The translations under genes were made by a program, and so were the position numbers. 6,511 nt of DNA, taken from contig JAJAYU010000045.1 in the NCBI GenBank assembly GCA_026786125.1, positions 1 through 6,511 of the forward strand, in the 5' to 3' direction. The DNA is from Chamaesiphon sp. GTDB taxonomy: Bacteria; Cyanobacteriota; Cyanobacteriia; Cyanobacteriales; Chamaesiphonaceae. Within the stretch, counting starts at the first letter, position 1; each line of letters begins with the position of its first letter. Under the pieces are notes generated by a model, which saw nothing but the letters and a program-made list of their open reading frames with translations, ran no database searches and was not told where the DNA came from. Below, in pieces: positions 1 to 6,325 of the stretch.

Positions 1-1107
1 CCCGAAGCAGTGTGGGCACAGGTGCGCGTCGCCTGCGAACATTACGAAGAAAATTTTGGACGGGCACCAAAGGGGATCTGGCTACCAGAGTGCGCCTACT
101 ATGAAGGACTAGAGCGGATGCTAGCGGATGCTGGTCTGCGCTACTTCCTCACCGACGGACATGGGATCATGTATGCGCGTCCCCGTCCTCGCTTTGGTAA
201 CTACGCACCGATCTTTACCGAGTCTGGAGTTGCGGCATTCGGGCGAGATCAAGAATCCTCCCAACAAGTCTGGTCGTCGATGGTTGGCTATCCTGGCGCA
301 CCAGAGTATCGAGAATTTTATAAAGATTTGGGCTGGGATGCTGACTACGACTATATCAAGCCGTATATCATGCCCAATGGTCAACGCAAGAACATCGGGA
401 TCAAATATCACAAAATCACTTCCAAAACTGGCGGTGACAAAGCTCTCTACGATCCATACTGGGCAAAAGAAAAAGCTGCCGATCACGCCCAGAATTTCAT
501 GTACAATCGCCAGCAACAGGTGACAAATATAGCGGGGATGATGCCACGCCCACCGCTGATTGTTTCACCCTATGATGCCGAATTATTTGGTCACTGGTGG
601 TATGAAGGCCCGTGGTTCATCGATTACTTCTTCCGCAAATCCTGGCACGACCAAAACACCTATCAGATGACTCATCTGGCAGACTACCTCCGCGCCCAAC
701 CGACTCAGCAAGTCTGTCGCCCCTCCCAGTCTAGCTGGGGCTACAAAGGCTTCCACGAGTACTGGTTGAATGAAACTAATGCTTGGGTCTATCCTCATCT
801 CCACAAAGGAGCAGAACGAATGATCGAGCTAGCTCGGATGGAGCCAGCCGATGAATTGCAATGGCGGGCACTCAATCAAGCCGCACGGGAATTACTCCTA
901 GCACAGTCTTCTGATTGGGCGTTTATCATGCGAACTGGGACGATGGTACCTTATGCAATTCGACGGACTCGATCGCATCTAGTCCGTTTCCACAAGCTGT
1001 ATGATGAAATCAAAGAGGGTAAGGTCGATAGTGGTTGGCTAGAGAAAGTCGAAACGATGGACAATATTTTCCCCAGTATTAATTACCGCACCTATCGACC
1101 ATTGTAA
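1..1107 (+). CDS. GH57 1,4-alpha-glucan branching enzyme, 5'-truncated by the window edge
   Basis: This enzyme makes alpha-1,6 branches in glycogen by moving alpha-1,4 glucan segments, in the cytoplasm. The frame is open from base 1, giving 368 visible residues before TAA. GH57 branching enzymes of this type are usually about 530 residues, so roughly 160 N-terminal residues lie outside; the GTG at base 10 is internal. Seen directly: the GH57 motif GIWLPECAY at visible residues 25-33, whose Glu30 (bases 88-90) matches the family nucleophile, and SPYDAELFGHWWYEG at about 189-203, whose Asp192 (bases 574-576) matches the general acid/base. The C-terminal part (about 240-368, with SSWGYKGFHEYWLNET and MRTGTMVPYAIRR) is the helical DUF1957-type domain typical of the branching-enzyme subgroup. 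Both catalytic residues are present, so it should be active. GH57 members include amylases and 4-glucanotransferases, but the C-terminal domain favours branching enzyme. It converges on the gene at 1273-2550. Confidence 0.93.
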   Translation, partial: PEAVWAQVRVACEHYEENFGRAPKGIWLPECAYYEGLERMLADAGLRYFLTDGHGIMYARPRPRFGNYAPIFTESGVAAFGRDQESSQQVWSSMVGYPGAPEYREFYKDLGWDADYDYIKPYIMPNGQRKNIGIKYHKITSKTGGDKALYDPYWAKEKAADHAQNFMYNRQQQVTNIAGMMPRPPLIVSPYDAELFGHWWYEGPWFIDYFFRKSWHDQNTYQMTHLADYLRAQPTQQVCRPSQSSWGYKGFHEYWLNETNAWVYPHLHKGAERMIELARMEPADELQWRALNQAARELLLAQSSDWAFIMRTGTMVPYAIRRTRSHLVRFHKLYDEIKEGKVDSGWLEKVETMDNIFPSINYRTYRPL

Positions 1108-1192
1108 ATTAGTTATCTCACAATTCACAGGTACCATTACTGCGATAACCCCTAAATCTACACTAATTACTAATATTTTGATGATGTTGCTA

Positions 1193-1257
1193 GTGAGGGC
1201 GGGTTTGTACGATTGTTGTTTTTATAGCAATGATTTTTAGCACAAACCCGCCCCTAC
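1193..1257. repeat. GC-rich inverted repeat between convergent genes; possible dispersed repeat and bidirectional terminator
   Basis: A perfect 12-bp inverted repeat, GGGCGGGTTTGT at 1197-1208 and its complement at 1242-1253, is separated by 33 bases. Two more outer pairs (1193-1194 with 1256-1257) form beyond a 2-base mismatch. The spacer holds a smaller stem, 1212-1217 with 1226-1231, containing one G-T pair. The right arm followed by CCTAC resembles the 'GTAGGGGCGGGTTT' family of dispersed repeats I recall from many cyanobacterial genomes. It is far more GC-rich than its surroundings, which suggests an inserted element. It lies in the 165-base gap between two 3' ends, so it could end both transcripts, although no clear T-tract follows either arm. 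Confidence 0.6.
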
Positions 1258-1272
1258 AGATTTAATGTATTT

Positions 1273-2550
1273 CTACTGGTTATTTCCAGTCGGTAGATTG
1301 TCAGATAAAGAAATTGGTGCTTGCAATGATCCGCAGTGTTTGCAATGGGCTAAATGTTTATAAGTCGGCTGATGACAACTTTGACATTCAATATATTGGT
1401 CATAACCACAGTGGGGACAATGAGCATCTTGAGGGCGAATTCGCTTCGCACAATTTAGACAGAGCTGATTTTGAAATCTCATACTCATTACGTCCTGGAT
1501 TTTACTAGTAGGTGTAAATCGCTGAAATAGTTTAATCAGTCCAAAACCAACCAGTGGAATGATAAAAATATAGAGATAACTGACAAGGAAAAGTAGACCT
1601 CCAAGCAGTTTAACTATGATATCTAGTAAGAACTGAAAAAGTACTCCAACCTGGAGAAATTCAAATATTTTTAGTAGCAGCGGAATAAAAAAGATGACTA
1701 ATAGATGCCACGTAATCAGAGCAACTAATCCAGCTTCTTTTTGGACAGCAAACCGATGAACTATTAACGCGATCGCTAGTAAGGGCAGGAGAAATAGTGC
1801 TTGGAAAACTAACTGAATACTCGGATACCAAAAAGAGGCACTTTGATATTCTTGGGTTAGGAGTTGATATTTAGAATCATCGTTAATAGCATTAATTAGA
1901 TTAATACTTTCTGGCTTCTTTATTAGGCTTTCTTTGAGTACAGCAACCTCAGCTTTGAGACTTGCAATACTAGTTTTGTTTTGAGCTATAGTCTGTTTAG
2001 CTTTTTCGGCACTAACGTTATTAATTGACTGACCTGAGTTTTGCCCAGCAATTTTTTCGAGTAGTGTGGAATCATATTGCGATCGAATACTGGTATTAGA
2101 TTGTTCAAGATTAGCAATCTTTTTCTGTTTTTGAGTAATAGTTTGGGAGATCGTTCTATTGGCTGGAATATTTATCCGATCTTTTAATTCACCATAGTTG
2201 AGGCAGATATCTGAAACTTTACCTAAGCGGTCTTTCTCATTACCTAAATTATTTAAATCAATACTAGTTTCTCTCGACTGACGATTTAAGGATGATTCGA
2301 TGATCTTATAGTCTCGATCGTTCATCTGCTGCGGATCGCGATAGTTTTTCCATTCAGAAATACAAGGATAAGCTTCTGATGGGCTGATATGCCAGCGACT
2401 AATATCATCCAATCCTGCAAAAACATTGAATAGGATAAACAGATCGACGATAATAATTATAATCAGACTAACTGGATTAAGCAGTTTATTATTGACAGAT
2501 CTAGATTTCTTAAAAAAGTTACCGATATAACGTTTTGCTTTGACAAACAT
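1273..2550 (-). CDS. Membrane protein with coiled-coil soluble domain and two C-terminal zinc ribbons, function unknown
   Basis: I do not recognise a named family for this 425-residue protein. A basic N-terminus (residues 1-25) precedes a very hydrophobic helix (26-46). A soluble region (48-245) follows, with Q/N/S-rich heptad-like stretches at about 135-160 and 180-212 that look like coiled coil, and two cysteines (63, 116). Hydrophobic helices follow at 246-266, 273-298 and 303-342, the last long enough for an amphipathic stretch plus a helix. The C-terminus has two CxxC-x10-CxxC units: Cys364/367/378/381 and Cys389/392/403/406, a double zinc ribbon. Charge distribution suggests the N-terminus and ribbons are cytoplasmic and the coiled coil periplasmic (inference). 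ATG at 2550 is the only sensible start, just before the basic segment; no clear Shine-Dalgarno precedes it. The gene is AT-richer than its neighbours and transcribed alone, divergent from 2933. Possible roles, such as sensing or scaffolding, are guesses. Confidence 0.85.
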   Translation of the reverse strand: MFVKAKRYIGNFFKKSRSVNNKLLNPVSLIIIIIVDLFILFNVFAGLDDISRWHISPSEAYPCISEWKNYRDPQQMNDRDYKIIESSLNRQSRETSIDLNNLGNEKDRLGKVSDICLNYGELKDRINIPANRTISQTITQKQKKIANLEQSNTSIRSQYDSTLLEKIAGQNSGQSINNVSAEKAKQTIAQNKTSIASLKAEVAVLKESLIKKPESINLINAINDDSKYQLLTQEYQSASFWYPSIQLVFQALFLLPLLAIALIVHRFAVQKEAGLVALITWHLLVIFFIPLLLKIFEFLQVGVLFQFLLDIIVKLLGGLLFLVSYLYIFIIPLVGFGLIKLFQRFTPTSKIQDVMSMRFQNQLCLNCAKRIRPQDAHCPHCGYDQYIECQSCHQPTYKHLAHCKHCGSLQAPISLSDNLPTGNNQ

Positions 2551-2932
2551 ATTTTTAATTAGTTAAATATCTACTAAAATCCTGACTCGATCAAATCTAT
2601 CCTCAATTTTGGATAGGCTCTTAAATCTATTGATCTCAAGTACCTAAAACATTCATGAGCAATCGATCGATCGGTAGTGGACTAGCTTTAATGTCGTTCT
2701 TGTTGTGTGTTAGTTGCTATCCGTAACAATTTGCTACAATCACCAAGATTACAAATCCCATACCAACAATCATACTAATTGATTGAGAAAAATAGTTGCC
2801 AACGCGATCATAGTTTAATAGAGCGCAATCCTAGTCCATCTATTCATCTAACAAATCATAGTTCGAGATGGTATCGATCGATCATCAGGTGAGGTTAGAA
2901 TAGAAGATATGAATTAAGTAAACTTATCGATC
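2551..2932. other. Divergent intergenic region without a convincing gene
   Basis: These 382 AT-rich bases separate the 5' ends of the genes at 2550 (minus) and 2933 (plus), so they should carry both promoters. Weak candidates: on the minus strand TTGATC (2589-2594) and GATATT (2566-2571), 17 bases apart but leaving a very short leader; on the plus strand a TAGAAT hexamer at 2896-2901 with no good -35. A perfect inverted repeat CAATCA/TGATTG sits at 2767-2772 and 2780-2785, and a 9-base direct repeat ATCATAGTT at 2807-2815 and 2855-2863. CGATCG clusters occur at about 2663-2673, 2873-2883 and 2926-2933. Open frames here are under 25 codons. No HicB-like sequence was seen ahead of the HicA-like gene. 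Confidence 0.6.
2589..2635. repeat. Nested inverted repeat upstream of the zinc-ribbon membrane gene
   Basis: An outer pair, GATCAA (2589-2594) and TTGATC (2630-2635), encloses an inner pair, CTATCC (2597-2602) and GGATAG (2611-2616), with an 8-base loop. All 12 pairs are perfect, but the internal loop is lopsided (2 versus 13 bases). It lies 39-85 bases upstream of the start codon at 2550 and overlaps a weak -35 candidate, so it could be an operator or a leader hairpin. Function is inferred from position only. Confidence 0.35.
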
Positions 2933-3142
2933 GTGGGCAAACTAGAAAAGTTAATAGAACTATTCCTGCGCCAGCCGCCAGAAGTAAGGTTTGCAGATGT
3001 CCTTTATCTCCTAGAGGCTTTTGGCTATATCGAGCAGCGTTCCAAGGGTAGTCATCATACATTTTCAGACCCCGATGGAAAGACGATCGTTATTCCCAAA
3101 GTTAGTGGTCAAAAAGTCAAAAGAGTTTATGTCACAAAATAG
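2933..3142 (+). CDS. HicA-family toxin-like protein (mRNA interferase), short C-terminus
   Basis: HicA toxins are small ribosome-independent mRNA-cleaving enzymes with a dsRBD-like fold, normally neutralised by HicB. This 69-residue product has the family layout: an N-terminal helix (1-13), the helix ADVLYLLEAFGY (21-32), then RSKGSHHTFSDPDGK (36-50), whose GSHH motif contains the expected catalytic His41, and strands TIVIPKVSGQKVKRVYV (51-67). Family members usually continue after 'VKRVYV' with another 8-15 residues forming the last helix; here TAG follows two residues later, so the last helix is missing. GTG at 2933 is the only usable start, since the frame closes at 2915-2917; no Shine-Dalgarno is visible. 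No hicB lies on either side. The next gene starts 20 bases downstream and encodes a different antitoxin-like protein. It could be a relic, an inactive toxin, or active in a non-standard pair. Confidence 0.75.
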   Translation: MGKLEKLIELFLRQPPEVRFADVLYLLEAFGYIEQRSKGSHHTFSDPDGKTIVIPKVSGQKVKRVYVTK

Positions 3143-3162
3143 TAATGTTTATAGGTAATAAC

Positions 3163-3387
3163 ATGATGACTGTCGAAGATATAGTAGATTCGATCGATAG
3201 ATTATCAATCGAAGACCAAGAGAAGTTATTTGAGCTAGTTCGCAGGCGACGGATCGAACAGCAAGAAGCTGAAATTTTGGCTAGTCGTCGCGAGTTAAAG
3301 CAGGCGATAGCTAATGGAACTGCAAAAAAGGGTAGTGTTCAGGATTTAATTACCGATTTGAGTTTTCAGAGGAAGATGATGTGTTAG
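3163..3387 (+). CDS. Small antitoxin-like protein, C-terminus apparently frameshifted
   Basis: The 74-residue product begins MMTVEDIVDSIDRLSIEDQEKLFELV, followed by the charged helix RRRRIEQQEAEILASRRELKQAI and then ANGTAKKGSVQDLITDL. From memory this resembles small cyanobacterial antitoxin-type proteins, often called addiction module components, encoded just before RelE/ParE-type toxins; I could not search. ATG at 3163 is chosen because TAGGT at 3152-3156 sits at Shine-Dalgarno distance and family members begin 'MTVxEI'; an in-frame ATG at 3145 would add six residues. The end SFQRKMMC is atypical. One extra base at the TTTT run (3363-3366) would give SFSEEDDVLE, the acidic tail expected, continuing to a stop at 3435-3437. 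It follows the HicA-like gene closely and is probably co-transcribed, but it is not a HicB. Confidence 0.65.
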   Translation: MMTVEDIVDSIDRLSIEDQEKLFELVRRRRIEQQEAEILASRRELKQAIANGTAKKGSVQDLITDLSFQRKMMC

Positions 3388-3437
3388 AGATCTTTATTTT
3401 GCTAGTTAACATCGGTACTCATGATAAAGTTTATTGA
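3381..3437 (+). pseudogene. Possible remnant of a RelE/ParE-type toxin gene
   Basis: In the frame entered if the upstream gene's apparent frameshift is repaired, GTG at 3381 opens an 18-codon stretch reading (V/M)LEIFILLVNIGTHDKVY before TGA at 3435-3437. The segment ILLVNIGTHDKVY resembles the last strand and tail of RelE/ParE-superfamily toxins, where a hydrophobic strand is followed by a G-x-[HR]-x-[DE]-V-Y-like end. Its position directly behind an antitoxin-like gene fits. A complete toxin is about 85-95 residues, so this would be what remains after an internal deletion. The evidence is a short motif match by eye; chance is possible. Confidence 0.3.
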
Positions 3438-3466
3438 TGCCCAGTTAGAGGATCTAGATCGATCAC

Positions 3467-3534
3467 AGGTAATATTCCTGGGTGGTTAATTACAGCAACC
3501 AGATTTTTAGATGTTAGCCAAAAGAATATTACCT
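3467..3534 (+). promoter_or_regulatory. Inverted repeat enclosing the hisF start codon
   Basis: AGGTAATATTC at 3467-3477 is perfectly complementary to GAATATTACCT at 3524-3534, inside codons 5-8 of hisF. Between them, TGGTT (3483-3487) can pair with AACCA (3497-3501). Folded, the ATG at 3511 would sit in the region closed by the 11-bp outer stem. No Shine-Dalgarno is visible, so start-codon accessibility may matter. This could set translation level, or be coincidental; the outer stem is AT-rich. Confidence 0.3.
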
Positions 3535-4278
3535 TGCCTCGATGTCAAAGCCGGACGAGTCGTCAAAGGCGTAAATTTCGTCGAACTGCGGGATGCTGGG
3601 GATCCTGTCGAACTCGCCCAGATTTATAACGATGCCGGAGCTGACGAACTAGTATTTCTCGATATTACCGCCACTCATGAAGATCGCGGCACCATGATTG
3701 ATGTGGTTTATCGGACTGCTGACAAAATATTTATTCCGCTCACCGTCGGCGGGGGGATTCAATCGCCAGCCAATATTAAGGATTTACTCCGCGCAGGTGC
3801 TGATAAAGTCAGTCTTAATTCAGCAGCAGTCCGAAACCCCAATTTAATTAACGATGCTAGCGACCTGTTCGGCAATCAATGTATTGTAGTCGCGATCGAT
3901 GCCAAACGCCGCAATGACCCTGATCATCCAGGTTGGGATGTGTATGTCAAAGGTGGGCGGGAAAATACCGGACTAGATGCCGTCAAATGGGCGCAGGAAG
4001 TCACGAAACGGGGTGCGGGTGAGCTGCTCGTCACTAGTATGGATGCGGATGGCACCAAGGCGGGATATGACCTGGATCTGACGAGATCGATCGCTGAGTG
4101 TGTTCAAGTTCCAGTGATTGCTTCGGGCGGTGCTGGTAATTGTGAACATATTTATCAAGCAGTCACCACCGGACGTGCGGAAGCAGCATTACTAGCTTCT
4201 TTGCTACACTATGGCGAATTAACTGTGGCGGAGATTAAGAACTATCTTCACCAACAGCAGGTACCTGTCAGAATTTAA
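3511..4278 (+). CDS. hisF: Imidazole glycerol phosphate synthase cyclase subunit HisF
   Basis: HisF, with the glutaminase HisH, converts PRFAR and ammonia to imidazole glycerol phosphate and AICAR in histidine biosynthesis (cytoplasm). The 255-residue product has the normal family length and covers the whole (beta/alpha)8 barrel. Seen directly: [14 protein letters not shown] at 7-20 with catalytic Asp11; LTVGGGI at 77-83 and SGGAGN at 205-210 as phosphate-binding loops; IVVAIDAKR at 125-133 with catalytic Asp130; and [16 protein letters not shown] at 172-187. Numbering matches the Thermotoga enzyme without gaps at both catalytic residues. ATG at 3511 begins exactly at the conserved MLAKRIxPCLD start; no Shine-Dalgarno precedes it. 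No other his gene lies in the window, so it is not in a his operon here. Its stop interlocks with that of mnmG. Confidence 0.97.
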   Translation: MLAKRILPCLDVKAGRVVKGVNFVELRDAGDPVELAQIYNDAGADELVFLDITATHEDRGTMIDVVYRTADKIFIPLTVGGGIQSPANIKDLLRAGADKVSLNSAAVRNPNLINDASDLFGNQCIVVAIDAKRRNDPDHPGWDVYVKGGRENTGLDAVKWAQEVTKRGAGELLVTSMDADGTKAGYDLDLTRSIAECVQVPVIASGGAGNCEHIYQAVTTGRAEAALLASLLHYGELTVAEIKNYLHQQQVPVRI

Positions 4279-4279
4279 A
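4274..4279. other. Interlocked stop codons of convergent hisF and mnmG
   Basis: The palindrome TTTAAA carries both stops: the plus-strand TAA of hisF at 4276-4278 and the minus-strand TAA of mnmG read from 4277 to 4275. The coding regions overlap tail to tail by four bases (4275-4278). There is no intergenic space for a terminator, so each transcript probably ends inside the opposing gene or depends on Rho-like or collision effects (inference). Confidence 0.9.
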
Positions 4280-6176
4280 GTGCAGGAACTTTGCGATTTT
4301 GAACTTCTAACCAAATTAATAGCGCGTTGATATCGGCGGGATTTACCCCTCCGATCCGGGTGGCTTGTCCGATGGTGGCGGGTTGAACTTTGGTTAACTT
4401 TTCGCGTGATTCTTTGGAGAGGGTCTCGATCGAACTATAATCAATATTTTCAGGTAGTTTGCGATTAGACTGTTTACTTACTTGGTCGATTTGATGTTGT
4501 TGGCGATTGAGATATCCAGCGTATTTAATCTCGATTTCCGCACCTTCTGTTTCGGCAAGTTTGAGATCGTTATTACCAAGTTCAAATTCAGTTAGGCTAG
4601 GATAGTGAAAGCCAGGACGACGCAATAGTTCGGCAAGAGTAATTGAGCCTTTAATTACTTCTCCAGTCGTTGCAGTAATTCCTTTTCCGGTATCATCTAA
4701 TTCTCGAACTCTAGTTTTTTCTAGACGTTCTTTTTCAGCAATAATATTTGCTTGCTTGGTGGTAAATAACTCCCACCGTCTGTCATCAATCAGCCCGATT
4801 TCCCGTCCTAGTGGAGTCAAACGTTGGTCGGCATTATCCGATCGCAATAATAACCGATATTCCGATCGACTAGTTAGCATTCGATAGGGTTCGCGCAAGT
4901 CTTTGGTACAAAGATCGTCGATTAATGTGCCCAAATAACTCTGTTCGCGGGGGAAGACAATCATCTCCTGATGATTGACAAATCGTGCCGCATTCACCCC
5001 CGCGACAAAGCCCTGTCCCGCTGCTTCTTCATAACCAGTGGTCCCATTTACCTGTCCCGCACAAAATAGCCCCTCAATCTTTTTCGTCATCAAGGTGGGA
5101 TAACATTGAGTCGCTGGAATATAGTCATAATCCACCGCATAAGCTGGGCGCAACATCACACAGTTTTCCATCCCAATCAGCGTCCGCAACATCTCCACCT
5201 GAAGACTTTCCGGTAAACCCGTCGAAAAACCCTGAATATAAAGTTCGGGAATATCGCGCCCTTCCGGTTCGATAAAAATCTGGTGACTTTCCTTATCGGC
5301 AAATCGGACGATTTTATCCTCAATGCTGGGACAATAACGGGGGCCTTTGGAATCCACCCAACCGCCATATACTGGAGATAAATGGAGATTGTCCCGAATC
5401 AACTGATGAGTTGCCAAAGTTGTCCGCGTTAGATGACAGGGAATCTGCTCCTGCTCCACCCACACCTCAGGATCGAAACTAAACCAGCGCACCCGCTCGT
5501 CCCCAGGTTGTGGTTCCATCTTACTATAATCGACCGATCGCTTATCCACCCGCGCTGGTGTACCAGTTTTCAGCCGTCCAGTTTCAAACCCCAAGCGGTG
5601 TAAAGTTTCCGTCAATCCCGTCGCCGCAAATTCTCCAGCACGTCCCGCCGACATCGATTTATTACCAACCCAAATCGTCCCGCCCAGGAACGTCCCCGTA
5701 GTTAGAATTACCGCCTGACACTCAAACGCGCCACCAAAATAAGTCTCAACACCAATTACCTTCTGATTTGCATCCAATACCAAATCCGTCACCATTCCTT
5801 CTCGAATGGTGAGATTTTGCTGATTCTCCACAATATTCTTCATCACCGCTGCATATTCACGCTTATCAGTCTGAGCGCGTAATGCCCACACAGCAGGGCC
5901 TCTGGTGTCATTCAAGACCCGCTTCTGTAAATAGGTGCGATCGGCCATTTTACCAATTTCACCACCGAGTGCATCGATTTCATGGGTGAGCTGGGACTTG
6001 GCGGGGCCACCGACGGCGGGATTGCAGGGTTGCCAACCGATTTTATCTAAAGTGAGGGTGAGTAAAAGGGTACGACAGCCCAATCTGGCGGCAGCTAGTG
6101 CGGCTTCACAGCCTGCATGTCCAGCACCGACAACAATGATATCAAAGGTATCTTGAAATTTAATGTCAGGATTCAT
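4275..6176 (-). CDS. mnmG: tRNA uridine-5-carboxymethylaminomethyl modification enzyme MnmG (GidA)
   Basis: MnmG is an FAD protein that, with the GTPase MnmE, adds the (carboxymethyl)aminomethyl group at C5 of wobble uridine-34 in certain tRNAs, using methylene-tetrahydrofolate. From ATG at 6176 the product is 633 residues, normal for the family. Seen: the FAD dinucleotide motif [12 protein letters not shown] (15-26); [13 protein letters not shown] (50-62); TTGTFLGG (159-166); GPRYCPSIE (278-286) with conserved Cys282; the second FAD signature [18 protein letters not shown] (372-389); [18 protein letters not shown] (436-453); and the C-terminal helical domain with [19 protein letters not shown] and [10 protein letters not shown] used for MnmE/tRNA contacts. 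ATG at 6176 is preferred to the in-frame TTG at 6194, which falls within a leader hairpin. A promoter lies at 6242-6270. It may also receive read-through from the thioredoxin gene upstream. Confidence 0.97.
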   Translation of the reverse strand: MNPDIKFQDTFDIIVVGAGHAGCEAALAAARLGCRTLLLTLTLDKIGWQPCNPAVGGPAKSQLTHEIDALGGEIGKMADRTYLQKRVLNDTRGPAVWALRAQTDKREYAAVMKNIVENQQNLTIREGMVTDLVLDANQKVIGVETYFGGAFECQAVILTTGTFLGGTIWVGNKSMSAGRAGEFAATGLTETLHRLGFETGRLKTGTPARVDKRSVDYSKMEPQPGDERVRWFSFDPEVWVEQEQIPCHLTRTTLATHQLIRDNLHLSPVYGGWVDSKGPRYCPSIEDKIVRFADKESHQIFIEPEGRDIPELYIQGFSTGLPESLQVEMLRTLIGMENCVMLRPAYAVDYDYIPATQCYPTLMTKKIEGLFCAGQVNGTTGYEEAAGQGFVAGVNAARFVNHQEMIVFPREQSYLGTLIDDLCTKDLREPYRMLTSRSEYRLLLRSDNADQRLTPLGREIGLIDDRRWELFTTKQANIIAEKERLEKTRVRELDDTGKGITATTGEVIKGSITLAELLRRPGFHYPSLTEFELGNNDLKLAETEGAEIEIKYAGYLNRQQHQIDQVSKQSNRKLPENIDYSSIETLSKESREKLTKVQPATIGQATRIGGVNPADINALLIWLEVQNRKVPAL

Positions 6177-6193
6177 AGCGATGGGGAGAATCA

Positions 6194-6214
6194 AGGGCTG
6201 GAACTTTCCGCCCT
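6194..6214 (-). promoter_or_regulatory. Hairpin in the mnmG leader
   Basis: AGGGC (6194-6198) pairs with GCCCT (6210-6214), and GGA (6200-6202) with TCC (6207-6209), giving eight base pairs with one bulged base and a four-base loop. In mnmG mRNA it ends 18 bases before the ATG. No T-tract follows, so it is not a standard intrinsic terminator. It may stabilise the 5' end or affect translation. Confidence 0.4.
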
Positions 6215-6241
6215 AAATGAGGTGCGATCTGGTCTACCTCT

Positions 6242-6270
6242 ATTATATTCCCCTCGTCAGCCGATATCGA
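6242..6270 (-). promoter_or_regulatory. Putative sigma-70-type promoter for mnmG
   Basis: On the minus strand a perfect -10 box TATAAT (6247-6242) lies 17 bases downstream of TCGATA (6270-6265), a four-of-six match to TTGACA. Predicted transcription would start near 6235, leaving a leader of about 59 bases before the ATG at 6176 that contains the hairpin at 6194-6214. This would let mnmG be transcribed independently of the thioredoxin gene upstream. Confidence 0.5.
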
Positions 6271-6325
6271 ATTCCACCATCGAGTCTTAATCCCAACGTA
6301 ATTCTAAGATTGCTACTGATTATAA

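Noticed and set aside
2655..2726. A 23-codon plus-strand frame reading like a lipoprotein signal peptide (MSNRSIGSGLALMSFLLCVSC).
   Set aside because: It stops two residues after the putative lipid-modified cysteine, has no Shine-Dalgarno, and no continuation of a secreted protein follows in another frame.
2717..2773. An 18-residue hydrophobic minus-strand peptide (MIVGMGFVILVIVANCYG).
   Set aside because: It is very short, without ribosome binding site or known small-membrane-protein match, and overlaps the other short frame; AT-rich DNA produces such peptides easily.
3421..3489. A 22-codon plus-strand frame (MIKFIDAQLEDLDRSQ...) before hisF.
   Set aside because: There is no ribosome binding site and no recognisable family; it overlaps the possible toxin remnant in another frame. 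A leader peptide is unlikely since it has no histidine run.
4985..5275. A 96-codon plus-strand frame inside mnmG, and similar frames inside other genes (121-523, 583-804, 1314-1508, 3973-4158, 5177-5368, 5510-5701, 5935-6156).
   Set aside because: All lie antisense or out of frame within well-supported genes and show no family motifs or start signals; they are shadows of the real coding frames.
4275..6194. A TTG start for mnmG six codons upstream of the ATG.
   Set aside because: TTG is a rare start, lies in a stable hairpin and adds residues outside the conserved N-terminus; ATG at 6176 gives a normal length.
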